Of a DNA stretch of 64,000 bases, positions 19,450 to 30,296 are shown piece after piece. How positions within the stretch are numbered: position 1 is the stretch's first letter; each line of letters begins with the position of its first letter. The stretch spans positions 350,267-414,266 of the forward strand of contig NC_090613.1 of the NCBI RefSeq assembly GCF_004359215.1, given 5' to 3'. Source of the stretch: Bremia lactucae. Lineage: Eukaryota > Oomycota > Peronosporomycetes > Peronosporales > Peronosporaceae. Position numbers and translations under genes: made by a program. Under the pieces are notes generated by a model. That model did no database searches and was not told the DNA's origin. It was given only the letters and a program-made list of their open reading frames with translations.

Positions 19450-22400
19450 CTCGATACGAATCTCTGACCTTGTGATGACCCTTCTCGTAGATTCGGATGC
19501 ATCACCAAATTTTGTTAATATCGCGGCTCTAACAAAGAGACTGTCGATGTATGAGGCGAACGTTCATTCGGGACGGCGCACTCGTAAAATTCGAGGGAAG
19601 TCAACTTTAAATCGCCTTCACTTTTAGTGGATTTTCTTGTAGAGAGGAATTCAAGGTGCTAGGTATGGAGAGTCCGTATGTCCTCATCCTAGGCATACCA
19701 AGGTTGGCAAACCACCAACCATTGATCGACTGGCGTACACGCACATTTTTTAGCTCTACGCAGGCACCGGAAAATATGTGCTCCTGCTAGAGGCCTGTGC
19801 AACTGATGTTGTGTCCAACCCAGTTGAGGGTGCGTTGCCGAGGTGTCAAACATCACCAAGTCCTACCCCGACCAGGAGGGACTGGTGAAGTAAACTGGAC
19901 GATGACAAATAGTCGTGCGTCCAGTGGTCCTCCACAGATTCGAGAGCATGTGGCAGTAGAGAGCGAGCTAACAGTATGCAAAGAATCTTAAGAGCCGGCA
20001 CTGAGCCTATAGCCTGGTGCGATTGGAAGAGGTTCGATAGCCGAGCGAGCAACGGCACCCGCTTCCCAGTCAAAGGCCGTGGTAACTCGGAAAACGAGTA
20101 CCCGAAAAACAAGCATGATCAAAGGCACGTCAAAACGAGTGACGTTTGGATCGGTCCGGGCAAACAAGGACGGGATTTCAAACGAAGTGTTCGAGGCCGT
20201 CGAAGACAGAACAACGGAGGCATCCTCAATTAAGGTGATCCAGCACGCCTTGAAATTTGCCGAGGCGATAGTAAAATTCCGGGGGATGCCGTGGGATCTG
20301 TTCCTGATCTTAAGAAAGAAAAGATGCACGAAGTAGTCGCATCACTTCTAGAAGAGAACTTGGTAGACTGTTGCTTGTCATTCACAATGGACGAAAGCAT
20401 CCTAAAATGGGCAAAAAGAAACGGTTCGGTGATCAAGGCTGGGATGCTTTGAGAGACAGCCCATTATTTTTATTCTGTGAAAACATCGTGTTGTGTTTCC
20501 AGAAGAAGTGCCAAGCCGCCTACCGGCCGATATGGGCATCGGGCACGAAATTGGTTTCGAACCTGGCACCAAGTATTGCGTTACCATGCGATGGCTATTA
20601 CCGAAACAACATGTCTATTATGTCGATAAGTTTTTTGACAAGCAAGCCAAGCCGGAATATGTACGTGAAAGCAAGTCGCCTCGCTGCAGCCCAACTTTCT
20701 GTGTGCGGAAGGCCACAGGTGGATGACGCGAGGTTCACGCTTACAATAAGCTATACACGGCCACCATTCCGGTGCACACGCAAATTCCGCGAAAAGATGT
20801 TTTGTTGAACTACATGAGAAAGTATACTATCTTTTCCGCGTTGAATTTTAAAGGATGGCTACTATCGTGTACTCATGAGACAGTCCGATGTAGCCGAAAC
20901 GGCAGTAAGCACCCAAGCGGTATGCTATGGAAGTGACTTGTGATCCTCCTAGGTTTGAAATATACACCAGCGACATCCAACCGAGTGGTGGCTTACGTGA
21001 TGCGACAGGACCGTGTCTACGCGCCCCATTACTTTGACTACGTATTAGTTCATATAATGGCCAAGGACGCGCTAAGCAAAATAGCGTCATTTGGACGCTG
21101 TGTTGCAGACTCTGGTTCAGGCCTTAATTGTGCGTCAACTTGCAAAAGTGCGTCATGTGATTCCCTGTGGTACCTGTGCTGGGCTGCAATGTAAGAACAT
21201 ATGGTGTACGAGCAGACCCAGACAAGGTACAATCAGCAAAGGAATGGCCAATCTCACGACATGTTAGGAATTTGCGCCGATTCCTAGGGCTCGCTGATTA
21301 CTCACATGAATATGGCAAGATTTATGCTGAGCAAACTAAAACATTACCTGACCTCCTTAAAAGGATGCAGAATGAGTTAGTTAAAAGAACCAGAAGATGG
21401 GTTCACATCGGTAAAGTAATCTCAATTGTCGAGGCACCGGTCTTGGCATTGACAGACGGGATGTCTCCTTTAGCGTCGTCTGCGATGCAATTACTTTGAA
21501 ATCAGCAGCGCGCTCATGCAGAAGGATGACGACGGCGTTAGCCGTGTCATGTCTTATCAGGCCCGGCTTTGAAAGCCGCCGAGCTAAATTACCCTTTGCA
21601 TGACAAGGAGCTACTTACAATAAAGTAAGCTCTTGTAAAGTTTCATGTGCACCTATTGGGCACCGAACCATTTGTGGTTTATACGAATCACGCATCACTG
21701 TGGAACGCAATAAAACCACCTCACCTCTCACCAATAATGGTAAGATGGCTTATATTGTGCTCTGAATTCAATTTCAAAATTGAATATAAGCCAGGTAGGT
21801 CGAATACCATGGCTGACGCGTTATCGCGCAGACTAGACTTCAAAAAAAGACAGCAGGAAAGTTTGTCACGTGCTGACACACAAGTTGAGTCCTCAACGTT
21901 GGCAGCCATGAAGGTCTACAATGTGACAAGCTCTTTGAAATAAACAAGAGCTACAATCAGGATGAACATTGTCGCCTGCTGTTAGATTGTTTTGGTGGAC
22001 ACAAGGTCTTCCTTTTGTCGCACCTAAAGGCTAAGCTAAGTCTGTCGATACCATCCAGTGGGCATCTGGGCCGTGAAAAGACATTTTTGCGAGTGTCAGA
22101 ATTTTTTTGGTTGCCACACCTATATCGATGAAGGACAGCTATATTCGCTACTGCGAACAGTGTAGCACATAAAGCCTGCACTGTCCAGCAGTGCGCCATT
22201 AGAGCCGCTGCCGTTTCCAACGGATTGTTAGAAGTCAGTCAGTCTAGACTTTATGTTTGGCATACCACCTGACCATAAGGGCCGGATGAGGCTCGTCGTC
22301 TTCGAAGACAGACTGAGCATAATGATGCATTTAGCACCATATAAAAATCCATCACAGGCAAGGAGGCTGGTCTCTTCTTCCGGGATCATGTATACCGACT

Positions 22401-22870
22401 ACATGAGATGCCCGAGTCCATAGTGTCGGGCCGTAGTCCATAGTGTCGGACAAGGTGCATGTTTCACGACGGCTTCTTGGCGTCATGTGTTAAAGCTGCC
22501 GGGTTGCAAGCTCCACCCGATCATCTGAGACCGATGGCCAAACGTAACGTGCCAATCGGTTTGTGCGGATGTATTGCTCACGGTAGCGATTCCCAAAGAA
22601 TGGACCAAACAATTGCCCCTCCTGGAGTTCGCTATAATTAAAAATGTTCACGCCAGTACGGGTAAGACACCGTTATCTATAAAAGCACTGCGCCAGACTC
22701 GAACGCCAGTCTCGTTTGCGCGCAGCCCGAGTCTTAGTGGGGGGGGGCAATACGCTCGGTGCGATAGAAGGATACATCTTCGTCAATATGACGATGACCC
22801 GCGAGGGTATCATCTAAAAGACAGAAAATTGCCATAGTGACCCTGCCGATTTGGCAGTTGTCAGCCTAGA
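19450..22870 (+). pseudogene. Family D pol: protease, RT, RNase H, integrase (dead)
   Basis: Plus-strand blocks in order: protease-like VDSDASPNFVNIAAL (about 19480) and ILGIPRL; RT approach FEPGTKYCVTMRWLLPKQ (20550), SPTFCVRKATGG, FSALNLKDGYYRVLMRQSDV (frameshifted), a degraded F-DD box near YFDYVLVH; YGVRADPDKVQSAKEWP (21210) and FLGLADYSHEYGK; RNase H VHLLGTEPFVVYTNHAS and SNTMADALSRRLD (21820); integrase GHLGREKTFLRVSEFFWLPH (22060) and PKEWTKQLPLLEFAI near 22600. Many stops and frameshifts are present. The same pol type appears on the minus strand at 63.4-64 kb. No flanking LTR was identified. Confidence 0.7.
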
Positions 22871-23048
22871 ATGGCAAGATGGCTTGCATTTTTTCCGTAT
22901 AAAGTCATGGCAAGGAACGCCTGTGCTCCTAAAAATAACGATTTTTCGTTTTTGACAACTACGTTCTATGACCGATCTAGGTGGTGTCACAGGCGAGTTT
23001 GATATTTGTGATGAAGACTACCAGAATTGGACGTCAAACGTTCCATCC

Positions 23049-23659
23049 GAGTCTTCTCATCGAGACACTTTCGTCCATCGATGAGCTACTGAGAATCCGT
23101 TCGTTGTCAGATAATATTATTGCCGCCCGAATATTGGCTTGTCATCTTTGACAAGTACGCAGATCAGCTTTACTTTGCTACGACAGAGATCACGCAAGAA
23201 CCGTTCCGGTTCAAGCGTTAGCAATTGAGTTATCTCCGAAGTTGACTTTGGAGGCGCTTTGAGATCAAGTTTTTAAGCGCCTCCACTTGATCTATTGTTT
23301 ACGAAGACATTAAATGTCTCAGTCTCTTCTTTGGAACTTCTTTTTAAGAATTCCTGGGATTTTTTCACCAAAGGTTTCTTAGGACATGTACCTGCTGAAT
23401 CTTGGAGACGTATCCCTCAAATTTAAGTTGGGAAGTATCCTTCCCAGCTGCATCTAGCTGTGGTTGAGCTACGATAGCGAGATCCTCTACGATCGACTCT
23501 CCAGTCTATTTAGGACTTTGGCACTGTTTTTTAAAGACGGGCGCTTCAAACTTTCTTGGGTGTTCCTTTTTAAGCAAGCATCCTTGTTTCGTACCACTCA
23601 ACTTATTCGAGTGGTTGAACTTCGACGCTGCCTGTGCTTCTGCACAGCCGTCGGAAGCG
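23049..23659 (-). pseudogene. Family A pol linker fragment, minus strand
   Basis: The minus strand encodes the protease-RT linker of a family A element (DIASDGCAEAQAASKFNHSN, then EITQLLTLEPERFLRDLC). It meets plus-strand gag/pol at about 23660. The left side ends at the duplication edge. Confidence 0.6.
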
Positions 23660-24941
23660 ATGTCTATGTAGTACCGAGAGGTACTGAACGTCATTATGGA
23701 CCGAATGCCAAAAAGGGCAACGGTCGCGGGTCCGACGTTGTTGCGAAATCGCAACAGCGAGGCGGACCGCAAAAAAACGGTCGGGGTAAGTAGGGGCGCA
23801 ATGCCCTACTGATCCAGCAACCTCAAGAGAATTTGCAAATTTCTTGACTAAAGTTGCTCCAGATACACAATCAATATGAGTCTCTGCACCTGGTGATGAG
23901 GTATCCCTCATCACGTTGAAATTAAAAGCGACAAATGATTTGTAACTTAGAGCTTTAGTGTACTGTGGAGCGTCGAAAAACTTTATTCTTCGCCAGTCTC
24001 TAGAGGGCTGTAGGCTCAAATATGTTGAGTGCGACATCCTTCCAACGAATATGACGGTGGGTCTAGCGACAGGCGCATCGATAATAGTAATAAAACAAGT
24101 AGTGAAATTTCACTACACGCTAAAAGATTTACAGTACGATGATGATTTCATCATACTGGATTTGGATGACAAATTTGATGTTATCCTAGGTTTACTTTGG
24201 CTCAAAAAGGTATAAGCCAAGAATGAGCTGGCAGCATCGATATGTAAAGATGCCTTTCACTTGTTCATCAGATGGCCATCTGATGAACGTCTTGGAGCGT
24301 CCACAAGCGTGTGGATGTACTACGAGTGAGTGCGATGGCTTTACTTTGTATGGTCATTAGTACGACTGCACAAGATCACAGTGTGATTAGCAATCACTCT
24401 ATGGAGTCGGCTGCCGGCGGCTGTGCAAATGCACAAGCAGCGCCGAAGGTCCACCACTCGAATTAGTCGAGTGGATACATAAATGTGCGCCTAGCGGGCG
24501 ACATCTAAGAAAAATCCGGGTTGCCCAAAAGGGACAACACGACGATCCTAGGTCAAGTAGAGAGTCGGCCGTAGAGGACCCGACTGTGATAGGGCAATCA
24601 CAGTCGCAAGACGTTTAGGGAATAAGTACTCACGTACTTGAGGAGAAATCTCCTCAAATAGTTAATGCTGAAGTGACTATACTGCAGGATCCCGGGCAAT
24701 TGATCCCTCGGCAGCCTGTGGATATATCCCAGGAAGAAACCGAAACATTGAATGTCTTGGTTGATGATGGGTCAAGAGTAGGCGCTTATACTCTTCATCT
24801 GGATGTGTCTCCGAAGTTAACTTCGGAGATAACTCAATTACCAATCCTAGAACCCAAGCGGTTCTTTAAAGATCTGCATAGTGGTAGAGCCAAGCAGATC
24901 TGCGTACTTGTCACAGGGGACGAATACGTAACCGATATTCG
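23049..24941 (+). repeat. Long exact direct duplication, copy 1
   Basis: About 1893 bp, apparently identical to 33292-35184 (constant offset 10243), with sharp divergence at both edges. Open frames inside are identical in both copies. It contains a head-to-head junction of pol fragments at about 23660. It is either a recent duplication or an assembly artefact. Confidence 0.85.
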
Positions 24942-27890
24942 GCCAGCGGTAATTTTTGCAGAGAACGAACGGGTTTTCAGCAGCTCATCGATGGACGAAA
25001 GTGTCCTTGATGTGAAGACTCGTTTTGAGAGTTATACTACCCAATCCTGGGAGTCACTAAAGACAAATCCTTTATACAAGAATCTGATTGAATTCAGGGA
25101 TGTATTCCCTAAAACAGTTCAATGCGAGTTGCCTCAGGATTAAGGCACTCGACATGAGATCAAGCTCAAACCGGGCTCGAAGTACTGTGTCATGAAACAG
25201 TAGTCACTGACTCGTGAACAAGTACTTGCGATCGATAAATTCTTTATCAATTAATTAAATCGGGCCATGTGAGGGAGCCAACCTCCCCACATAGCTCTCC
25301 GACCTTCTGTGTGCCAAAGACCACAGGAGGGTGGCGGATAGTGCACGTATTCAATAAACTAAATGCTGCAACGGTACCGGCCCAAACGCCGATACCTAGA
25401 AAGACGTAATCTTAGATGGTATGTCTGAGAATACCATATTTTCGTCTATAGATCGGATGGATAACTTATGTCAGATCCTTATGCGTCAACGGGACATCCC
25501 GTACACAGCAGTGAGCACTCCCAGTGGGATGCTCTGGGAATGGCTGCTAATACCACAGGGGCTTACTAACGCCCCTGTGGTAGCCATTCCCCTGCAAAAT
25601 TCAACAGATGCGAAACGAATCTGTTAAGACCGGTGCGAGAATTTGCACGGAGCTACTTTGACGATGTATTCGTCCATAGCCGAGCCATGGACGGAAAGAC
25701 AGACGTGGAAGTTCATAAAACTCACGTTCATCAGGTTCTTTCACTCATGCGAAAGCATAAGTTGTACGCAAATCTCAAGAAGTGTATATTCGCTGCAAGC
25801 GAAATACAATTTCTTGGGTGCATCGTCGGTAAACACGGCGTGCGCCCTGATCCCGAAAAGATTAAGGCACTCACCGACTGACCAGTTCCAGTCGATGTCA
25901 AGGACCTAGAAATTTCCTTGAATTAGCGACGTACTTGCACAAGTACTCACGCAATTATGCCGAGATGGAAGTTCATCGCTCTCGTCTCTTGAAAAAAAAA
26001 GACGAGAAATGGTTATGGAACGCTGATTGTCAGCGTTCCTTTGAAGGTACTAAGGAAAACTTTATCCAATCGCACATCTTGGCGATTGCAGATCAAGACA
26101 GACCATTCCATATGGTCTGTGACGCCAGCGATTTCGCAATCGGCTGTGCGTAAATGCAATACGATACAGATGGCGCGTCGTCTGTTACCAATCGCGTCAG
26201 TCGCAACCAGCTGAACGCGTTACCCAGTGCATGACAAGGAACTCCTTGCCATGAAATATGCACTGTCTAAATTAAAGGTCAATCTCCTCGGAGATAAACC
26301 GTTCATCGTATATACGGACCATGCGTCGTTACGCACGGCCGTAAATAGCCCACCCTTCTCGCAAAGAATGGCGAGGTGGCTATCCTTCTTCGCGTAAGAT
26401 AATTTCTCCTTGGATAATAAACCAGGACGACTTAATGTCGTCGCTGATGCAATATCACACCGACCCGATTCGAGTCAGCTGCGCATTCCCTCAGTGGAAA
26501 TAATTCCACTGTTGCAACACTCATTTCAAGTGTTCTGTCATCAACCTTGTTTGATGACATAAAGAAAGCCTACGCAGAAGATAAGGGTCCACTGCGTTTA
26601 TTGGATCATCTGATGAATCCATCCGATAATACTTTTAAAGATTTACCAGCTTTATATCGATCGTCATCCGATCGACACACAACACGCAACGGCATATTGT
26701 ATTACACAGCAGGTGCAGGCGACACTCCACGTGTCGTCGTCCCAAATCCCAATGATTTGCGCTTGCGAATCATGTATGAGTGTCACGATGCACCAACAAG
26801 TGGGCATGGTGGACGTGAGAGAACTTAACTCTCAGTAAGTCGCGACTTTTATTGGCCGCGCCAGCATCAGTTCAAGCGCAAGTACATTCGGGCTTTCGAA
26901 GTATGACAACGGGTGAAGCCCAGCCCTTCATCCCGTGCACCTCTCCAACCTCTACCACTACCAGCAGAATGTTGGCAGTCCGTATCTATGGACCTCATCT
27001 TCGGATTTAACAAAGACGATCACAAAAACACTTGAATCCTCGTTTTTGTAGACAGATTCAGCAAGATGGTAGATTTTGCTGCAGTGCCAGAGTCTATCAC
27101 GGCTCCGGACTGTGCCCGTGTCTCTATTGACGCGGTATTCAATTCCACGGCTTACCCCGTAAACTGGTCTCGGAAAGAGGTCCACGGTTTACGGCGGAGT
27201 TTTGGCAATCCGTGTTTCGATATCTCGGAACACGGTTGACTATGTCAACTTCTGATCAACCGGAGACGGATGGTCGGACGGAACGAGTAAATCGCGTCCT
27301 CGAAGATATACTTCAAGGTTACGTCCAATCGTATCCGAATTGGGACGACTATTTTTCCGATGGTCGAATTCGCCCTCAACAATTCGGTGCATGCGTCTAC
27401 AACGCGTACCCACCCAATTAGAGGTATCCTCTAGTCTAAGGGGGGGGACTCGCACGAGCAAAGCCTTTCCGGCTCATGCTCATCACGCGTCGAAGTTACC
27501 AACGACGCGAGTGATATCGATGTCGAAGCAATCGACATCGAAGATGAGAAGATCTCATGGCAGTACGCACAAAGCGCACTAAAATAGACAAAATAATGGG
27601 TCAGCAGAAGAATTTCTGCTGGCTCCAGAATCAGTAGTCCGTTTCGTACAGGATTCCATTGCTAACGCAGCGAGCCGTCAGAAATGGAACGCAGACAAGC
27701 ATGGAAGTGCAAACGTTAATTCATTTAAAGTTAATGACTTAGTACTACTCTCTACGGTAAGCTTACCTAAGCGTGTAGTCACTAATGTGGGTAGCAGTAA
27801 ACTGCTAATAAGTTCATGGGCCTTTACGTGTTCTGCATCGCAGAGGCAACGCCTACACAATAGAATTGCCACGTAGAATGCAAACGCATC
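23660..27890 (+). pseudogene. Family A gag end and pol (PR, RT, RNase H, IN)
   Basis: Plus-strand order: basic gag tail KKGNGRGSDVVAKSQQRGG (23710); protease CGASKNFILRQSLEG and DDFIILDLDDKFDVILGLLW (24100-24210); linker KLTSEITQLPILEPKRFFKD; RT IDRMDNLCQILMRQRDIPYT, GMLWEWLLIPQGLTNAP, SYFDDVFVHSRAMDGKTDV (25.4-25.7 kb, catalytic F-DD kept); RNase H VYTDHASLRTA (26.3 kb); integrase DLRLRIMYECHDAPTSGHGG, STSDQPETDGRTERVNRVL (27.25 kb) and the C-terminal VVTNVGSSKLL segment (27.78 kb). It ends at about 27890 without chromodomain, aORF or 3' LTR. Stops and frameshifts are frequent. Confidence 0.8.
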
Positions 27891-29030
27891 CTTTCCTTTA
27901 ACACCGCATCAGTTACCTCTCCTAGAAGCTTATTCATTCAGTGTCTGCGCAAAGCTACTGACTTTGCGTATCCGTCAAATAATCAATGCTGACGTCTTAC
28001 CAACCAGGTTTTGCTCAAAATAAATTATTTTGAACACCATCTTATAAAAAAGGATCATAATGTTCCCCTAGAAGAGAGGTCGCTAGCGCTGAAAGCGATT
28101 TAAGTTCAAACCCTATTTTTTAATCAGTGGACCATTATCAAAGAAAACTGTGCACATTTTGCTCGCCATCACGGCAAAGCGAGTCATAGACCTGGTCAAA
28201 GTCTTGAACACGAGATCAGTAAAGATTATTGTCAAGAATCCTGAACTTCAAAGACTCTACTTCCCATTTTGCTCGATATTTTATAATTATAAAGATAATT
28301 TTACTGTCGGCAACACTAGGCTCCATTCCCCTGCTGCGCTTCCACAATTTTCGGAGTCAGAAATAGGCGGTACGTGTCTTGAACGTCTTAATCGCTTCAC
28401 CACTTTGCGGCTTCATGGGTCTTTTGATTGTCTAGCATCGGCTTTGGCACAGCAGATAGCAATAGCTAGTACTTAAAGAAAAAGAAAACCGGTATGGAAA
28501 CATTCCTTTTTAATATAGCCACACCCCTCAAAAAGCAAAAGAAAACTACTACTAATAATAGGAAAGGTATTGCCACCCCCATTAACACTGAACAATATTT
28601 TTGCGCTTATTTCAGGGTGTGTATCGCTACAACTTCGCCAACATTTATATGCGCTTGTTTTAACCTTCTTGATTGCAGGTCCCAAATCTTCGATTTTGTG
28701 GCACTTGTTCCGTCCTTTCAATGTACTCAAACGGTGACGGATCGCGTTTGGTATTCTTTGATCCATTGGCCGTCCACATGTAGCCACTGAGGCCGGATCA
28801 TTTATCGATGTGCTTGAAATAGATCGTTTTTGGCGTATCTTTGAGCCCTTGCTTCTGTACCCACCACCATGAGCGCAAGCAAGCCAAAAGTTCTGCTGTC
28901 TCGCCGGTTCTTACTGTTGTGTGGTATAATCAGTATTTTTTCTAAAGTACTACGAATTCTGGGAGTGCCCACTACTATGTACGGGATGTCCCGTTCACGC
29001 ATAAGGATCTGATAAATAGTGAATTAATTT
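27891..29030. other. Mixed non-coding DNA with small repeat relics
   Basis: No gene recognised. A motif TATAGCCACACCCC at about 28510 matches the possible TIR ends at 16.2/17.1 kb. A short minus-strand RT fragment (MRERDIPYIVVGTP, about 29000-28960) is an isolated pol relic. Confidence 0.45.
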
Positions 29031-29070
29031 ATTATTAGGTGTATTAACAACTTTTTATAACATAAGAACA

Positions 29071-29206
29071 ATTGAATATTTTAATACTTTTGCTGCTATT
29101 TCTAGTGTTAATTTTTCTTAAATCATATATTAAGTATTTTTGATATATGCTCTCTTGAAAAAAAACTAAAAACAGAAATAGCAGCAAAAGTACTAAAATA
29201 TTCAAT
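29071..29206. repeat. Long inverted repeat (33-bp arms, 70-bp loop)
   Basis: Arms 29071-29103 (ATTGAATATTTTAATACTTT...) and 29174-29206 (...TACTAAAATATTCAAT) are complementary at 32 of 33 positions. The mismatch is G-U compatible in a minus-strand transcript. It lies at the 3' end of the transposase-like frame 29392-29123. Confidence 0.9.
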
Positions 29207-29392
29207 TTCGGAATTTGTAGGCCTTCGTGCGTAATTTCTTCGTTGAATACCCTTTTTGAGATGCAATGCCTCCTCCGCTTCCTCATGGGTCTCATAAATG
29301 AGCTCTAGGGGTGGAGCAAGCAGCATGATGAAGACCGAGAGTGTCGTCGAACCACGAATAATAACTAAATCTACGCCAGCTAGTGGCTTCAT
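29123..29392 (-). pseudogene. FAR1/MULE transposase-like N-terminal fragment
   Basis: A 89-residue minus frame with PPLELIYETHEEAEEALHLK followed by KGIQRRNYARRPTNSE. This resembles the start of the FAR1-type DNA-binding domain found in MULE-derived transposases of oomycetes (pattern F/Y-E-T-x-E-E-A...L...GY...RR). The zinc-binding and catalytic parts are missing, because the frame runs into the inverted repeat and stops. The call rests on one short motif. Confidence 0.35.
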
Positions 29393-29737
29393 TGCGGCAA
29401 ATCTCCTTGACCTTGCTACTCAGGTTACAGGATTTAATCTCACGGGAATTGTGATATTTTTTACGCAGGTACCTCGAGATAATTTTCGCTTAGCAAGCAG
29501 ATTCTCGCTTGGACAGCAAAGGCGGTATCACGGTTTGCATCCGCGTTGGATAATGAGTTGTAAATAAAGCTTCAATACCAGTATAAATGCACCGTAGAAA
29601 ACTGACTGCGCCATGAGCACTGAGTCTTCTTGAAGAAATATAATGAATTGGTAGCAGGCCACAAAATAGCAATTTATGTACTGTTTTTAATAATCCCAAC
29701 TATATCTAAAAAAATCGTTCACGTCCAAGACTGTATA

Positions 29738-30178
29738 TGTAGCGGGGCACTACGACTTGTACTGCTTCAGTTGCGAGTGGTGCCTTACGTTATTTCACGT
29801 ACACTAGTACGTGCAGAGGAAGACTCCTTTTTAAGGTAACTAGCTTAAAGAGGGTTAAATGAATACTGTACTAATATATTAAGTATCTCTTCTTTCTATC
29901 TGTTAACGATAACTTAATTATAAACTAATACTAAACATGCAACTGAAATCATATCTTATCTTATCTTATCTTATCTTATCTGTCTCTCTCTTTTGTTTAC
30001 ATCTACAGTTGATTAGTCTGCGGGATGAATTGATATAACTGCCTATACCTATTTATGGATAAGATTTCTGAACATTATTATTTAAAATAATATCCTCCAA
30101 ATATTATCTACCTTCAAGATAATATATTTGTTAATAACCTTTAAGTGTTAATTTCATGTAACAATGCACCCCGTTACA
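29738..30178 (-). repeat. Family A LTR, 3' LTR (minus orientation)
   Basis: 441 bp, plus strand TGTAGCGGGG...CCCCGTTACA. The polypurine tract at its minus-strand 5' side (30179-30196) makes it the 3' LTR of the minus element to its right. It has lost part of the hairpin region near 29760. Confidence 0.85.
29952..29980. repeat. (CTTAT)n microsatellite in LTR
   Basis: A run of five to six CTTAT/TTATC units. The other family A LTRs have one or two units here, so it expanded after insertion. Confidence 0.85.
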
Positions 30179-30196
30179 TTACCCCTCCCTTAAACG
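30179..30196 (-). promoter_or_regulatory. Polypurine tract (plus-strand primer site)
   Basis: The minus strand reads TTTAAGGGAGGGGTAA immediately before TGTAACGGGG. The same tract precedes the LTR at 39914, so it marks the 3' end of the internal region. Confidence 0.8.
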
Positions 30197-30296
30197 ACAA
30201 TCACTCTGACTGTCATTGGATGGAGTGGTCACTATGTGACCACTTAATTTAAAAACGGTGTTGATTGGTCAGCATCATCATTTCAAATTCCATCGC

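Noticed and set aside
22740..22747. G-run as a polypurine tract of family D
   Set aside because: It lies inside the integrase coding block (SLSGGG), as the minus copy at 63.7 kb shows, not before an LTR.
23464..24037. Overlapping 88-144 residue frames duplicated at 33.7-34.3 kb as conserved genes
   Set aside because: They are identical because the DNA is duplicated; they are shadow frames or pol fragments around a head-to-head junction.
25551..25591. Hairpin as a terminator or CRISPR-like repeat
   Set aside because: It sits within RT coding sequence and is one of many hairpins in pol; there is no repeat-spacer pattern anywhere in the window.
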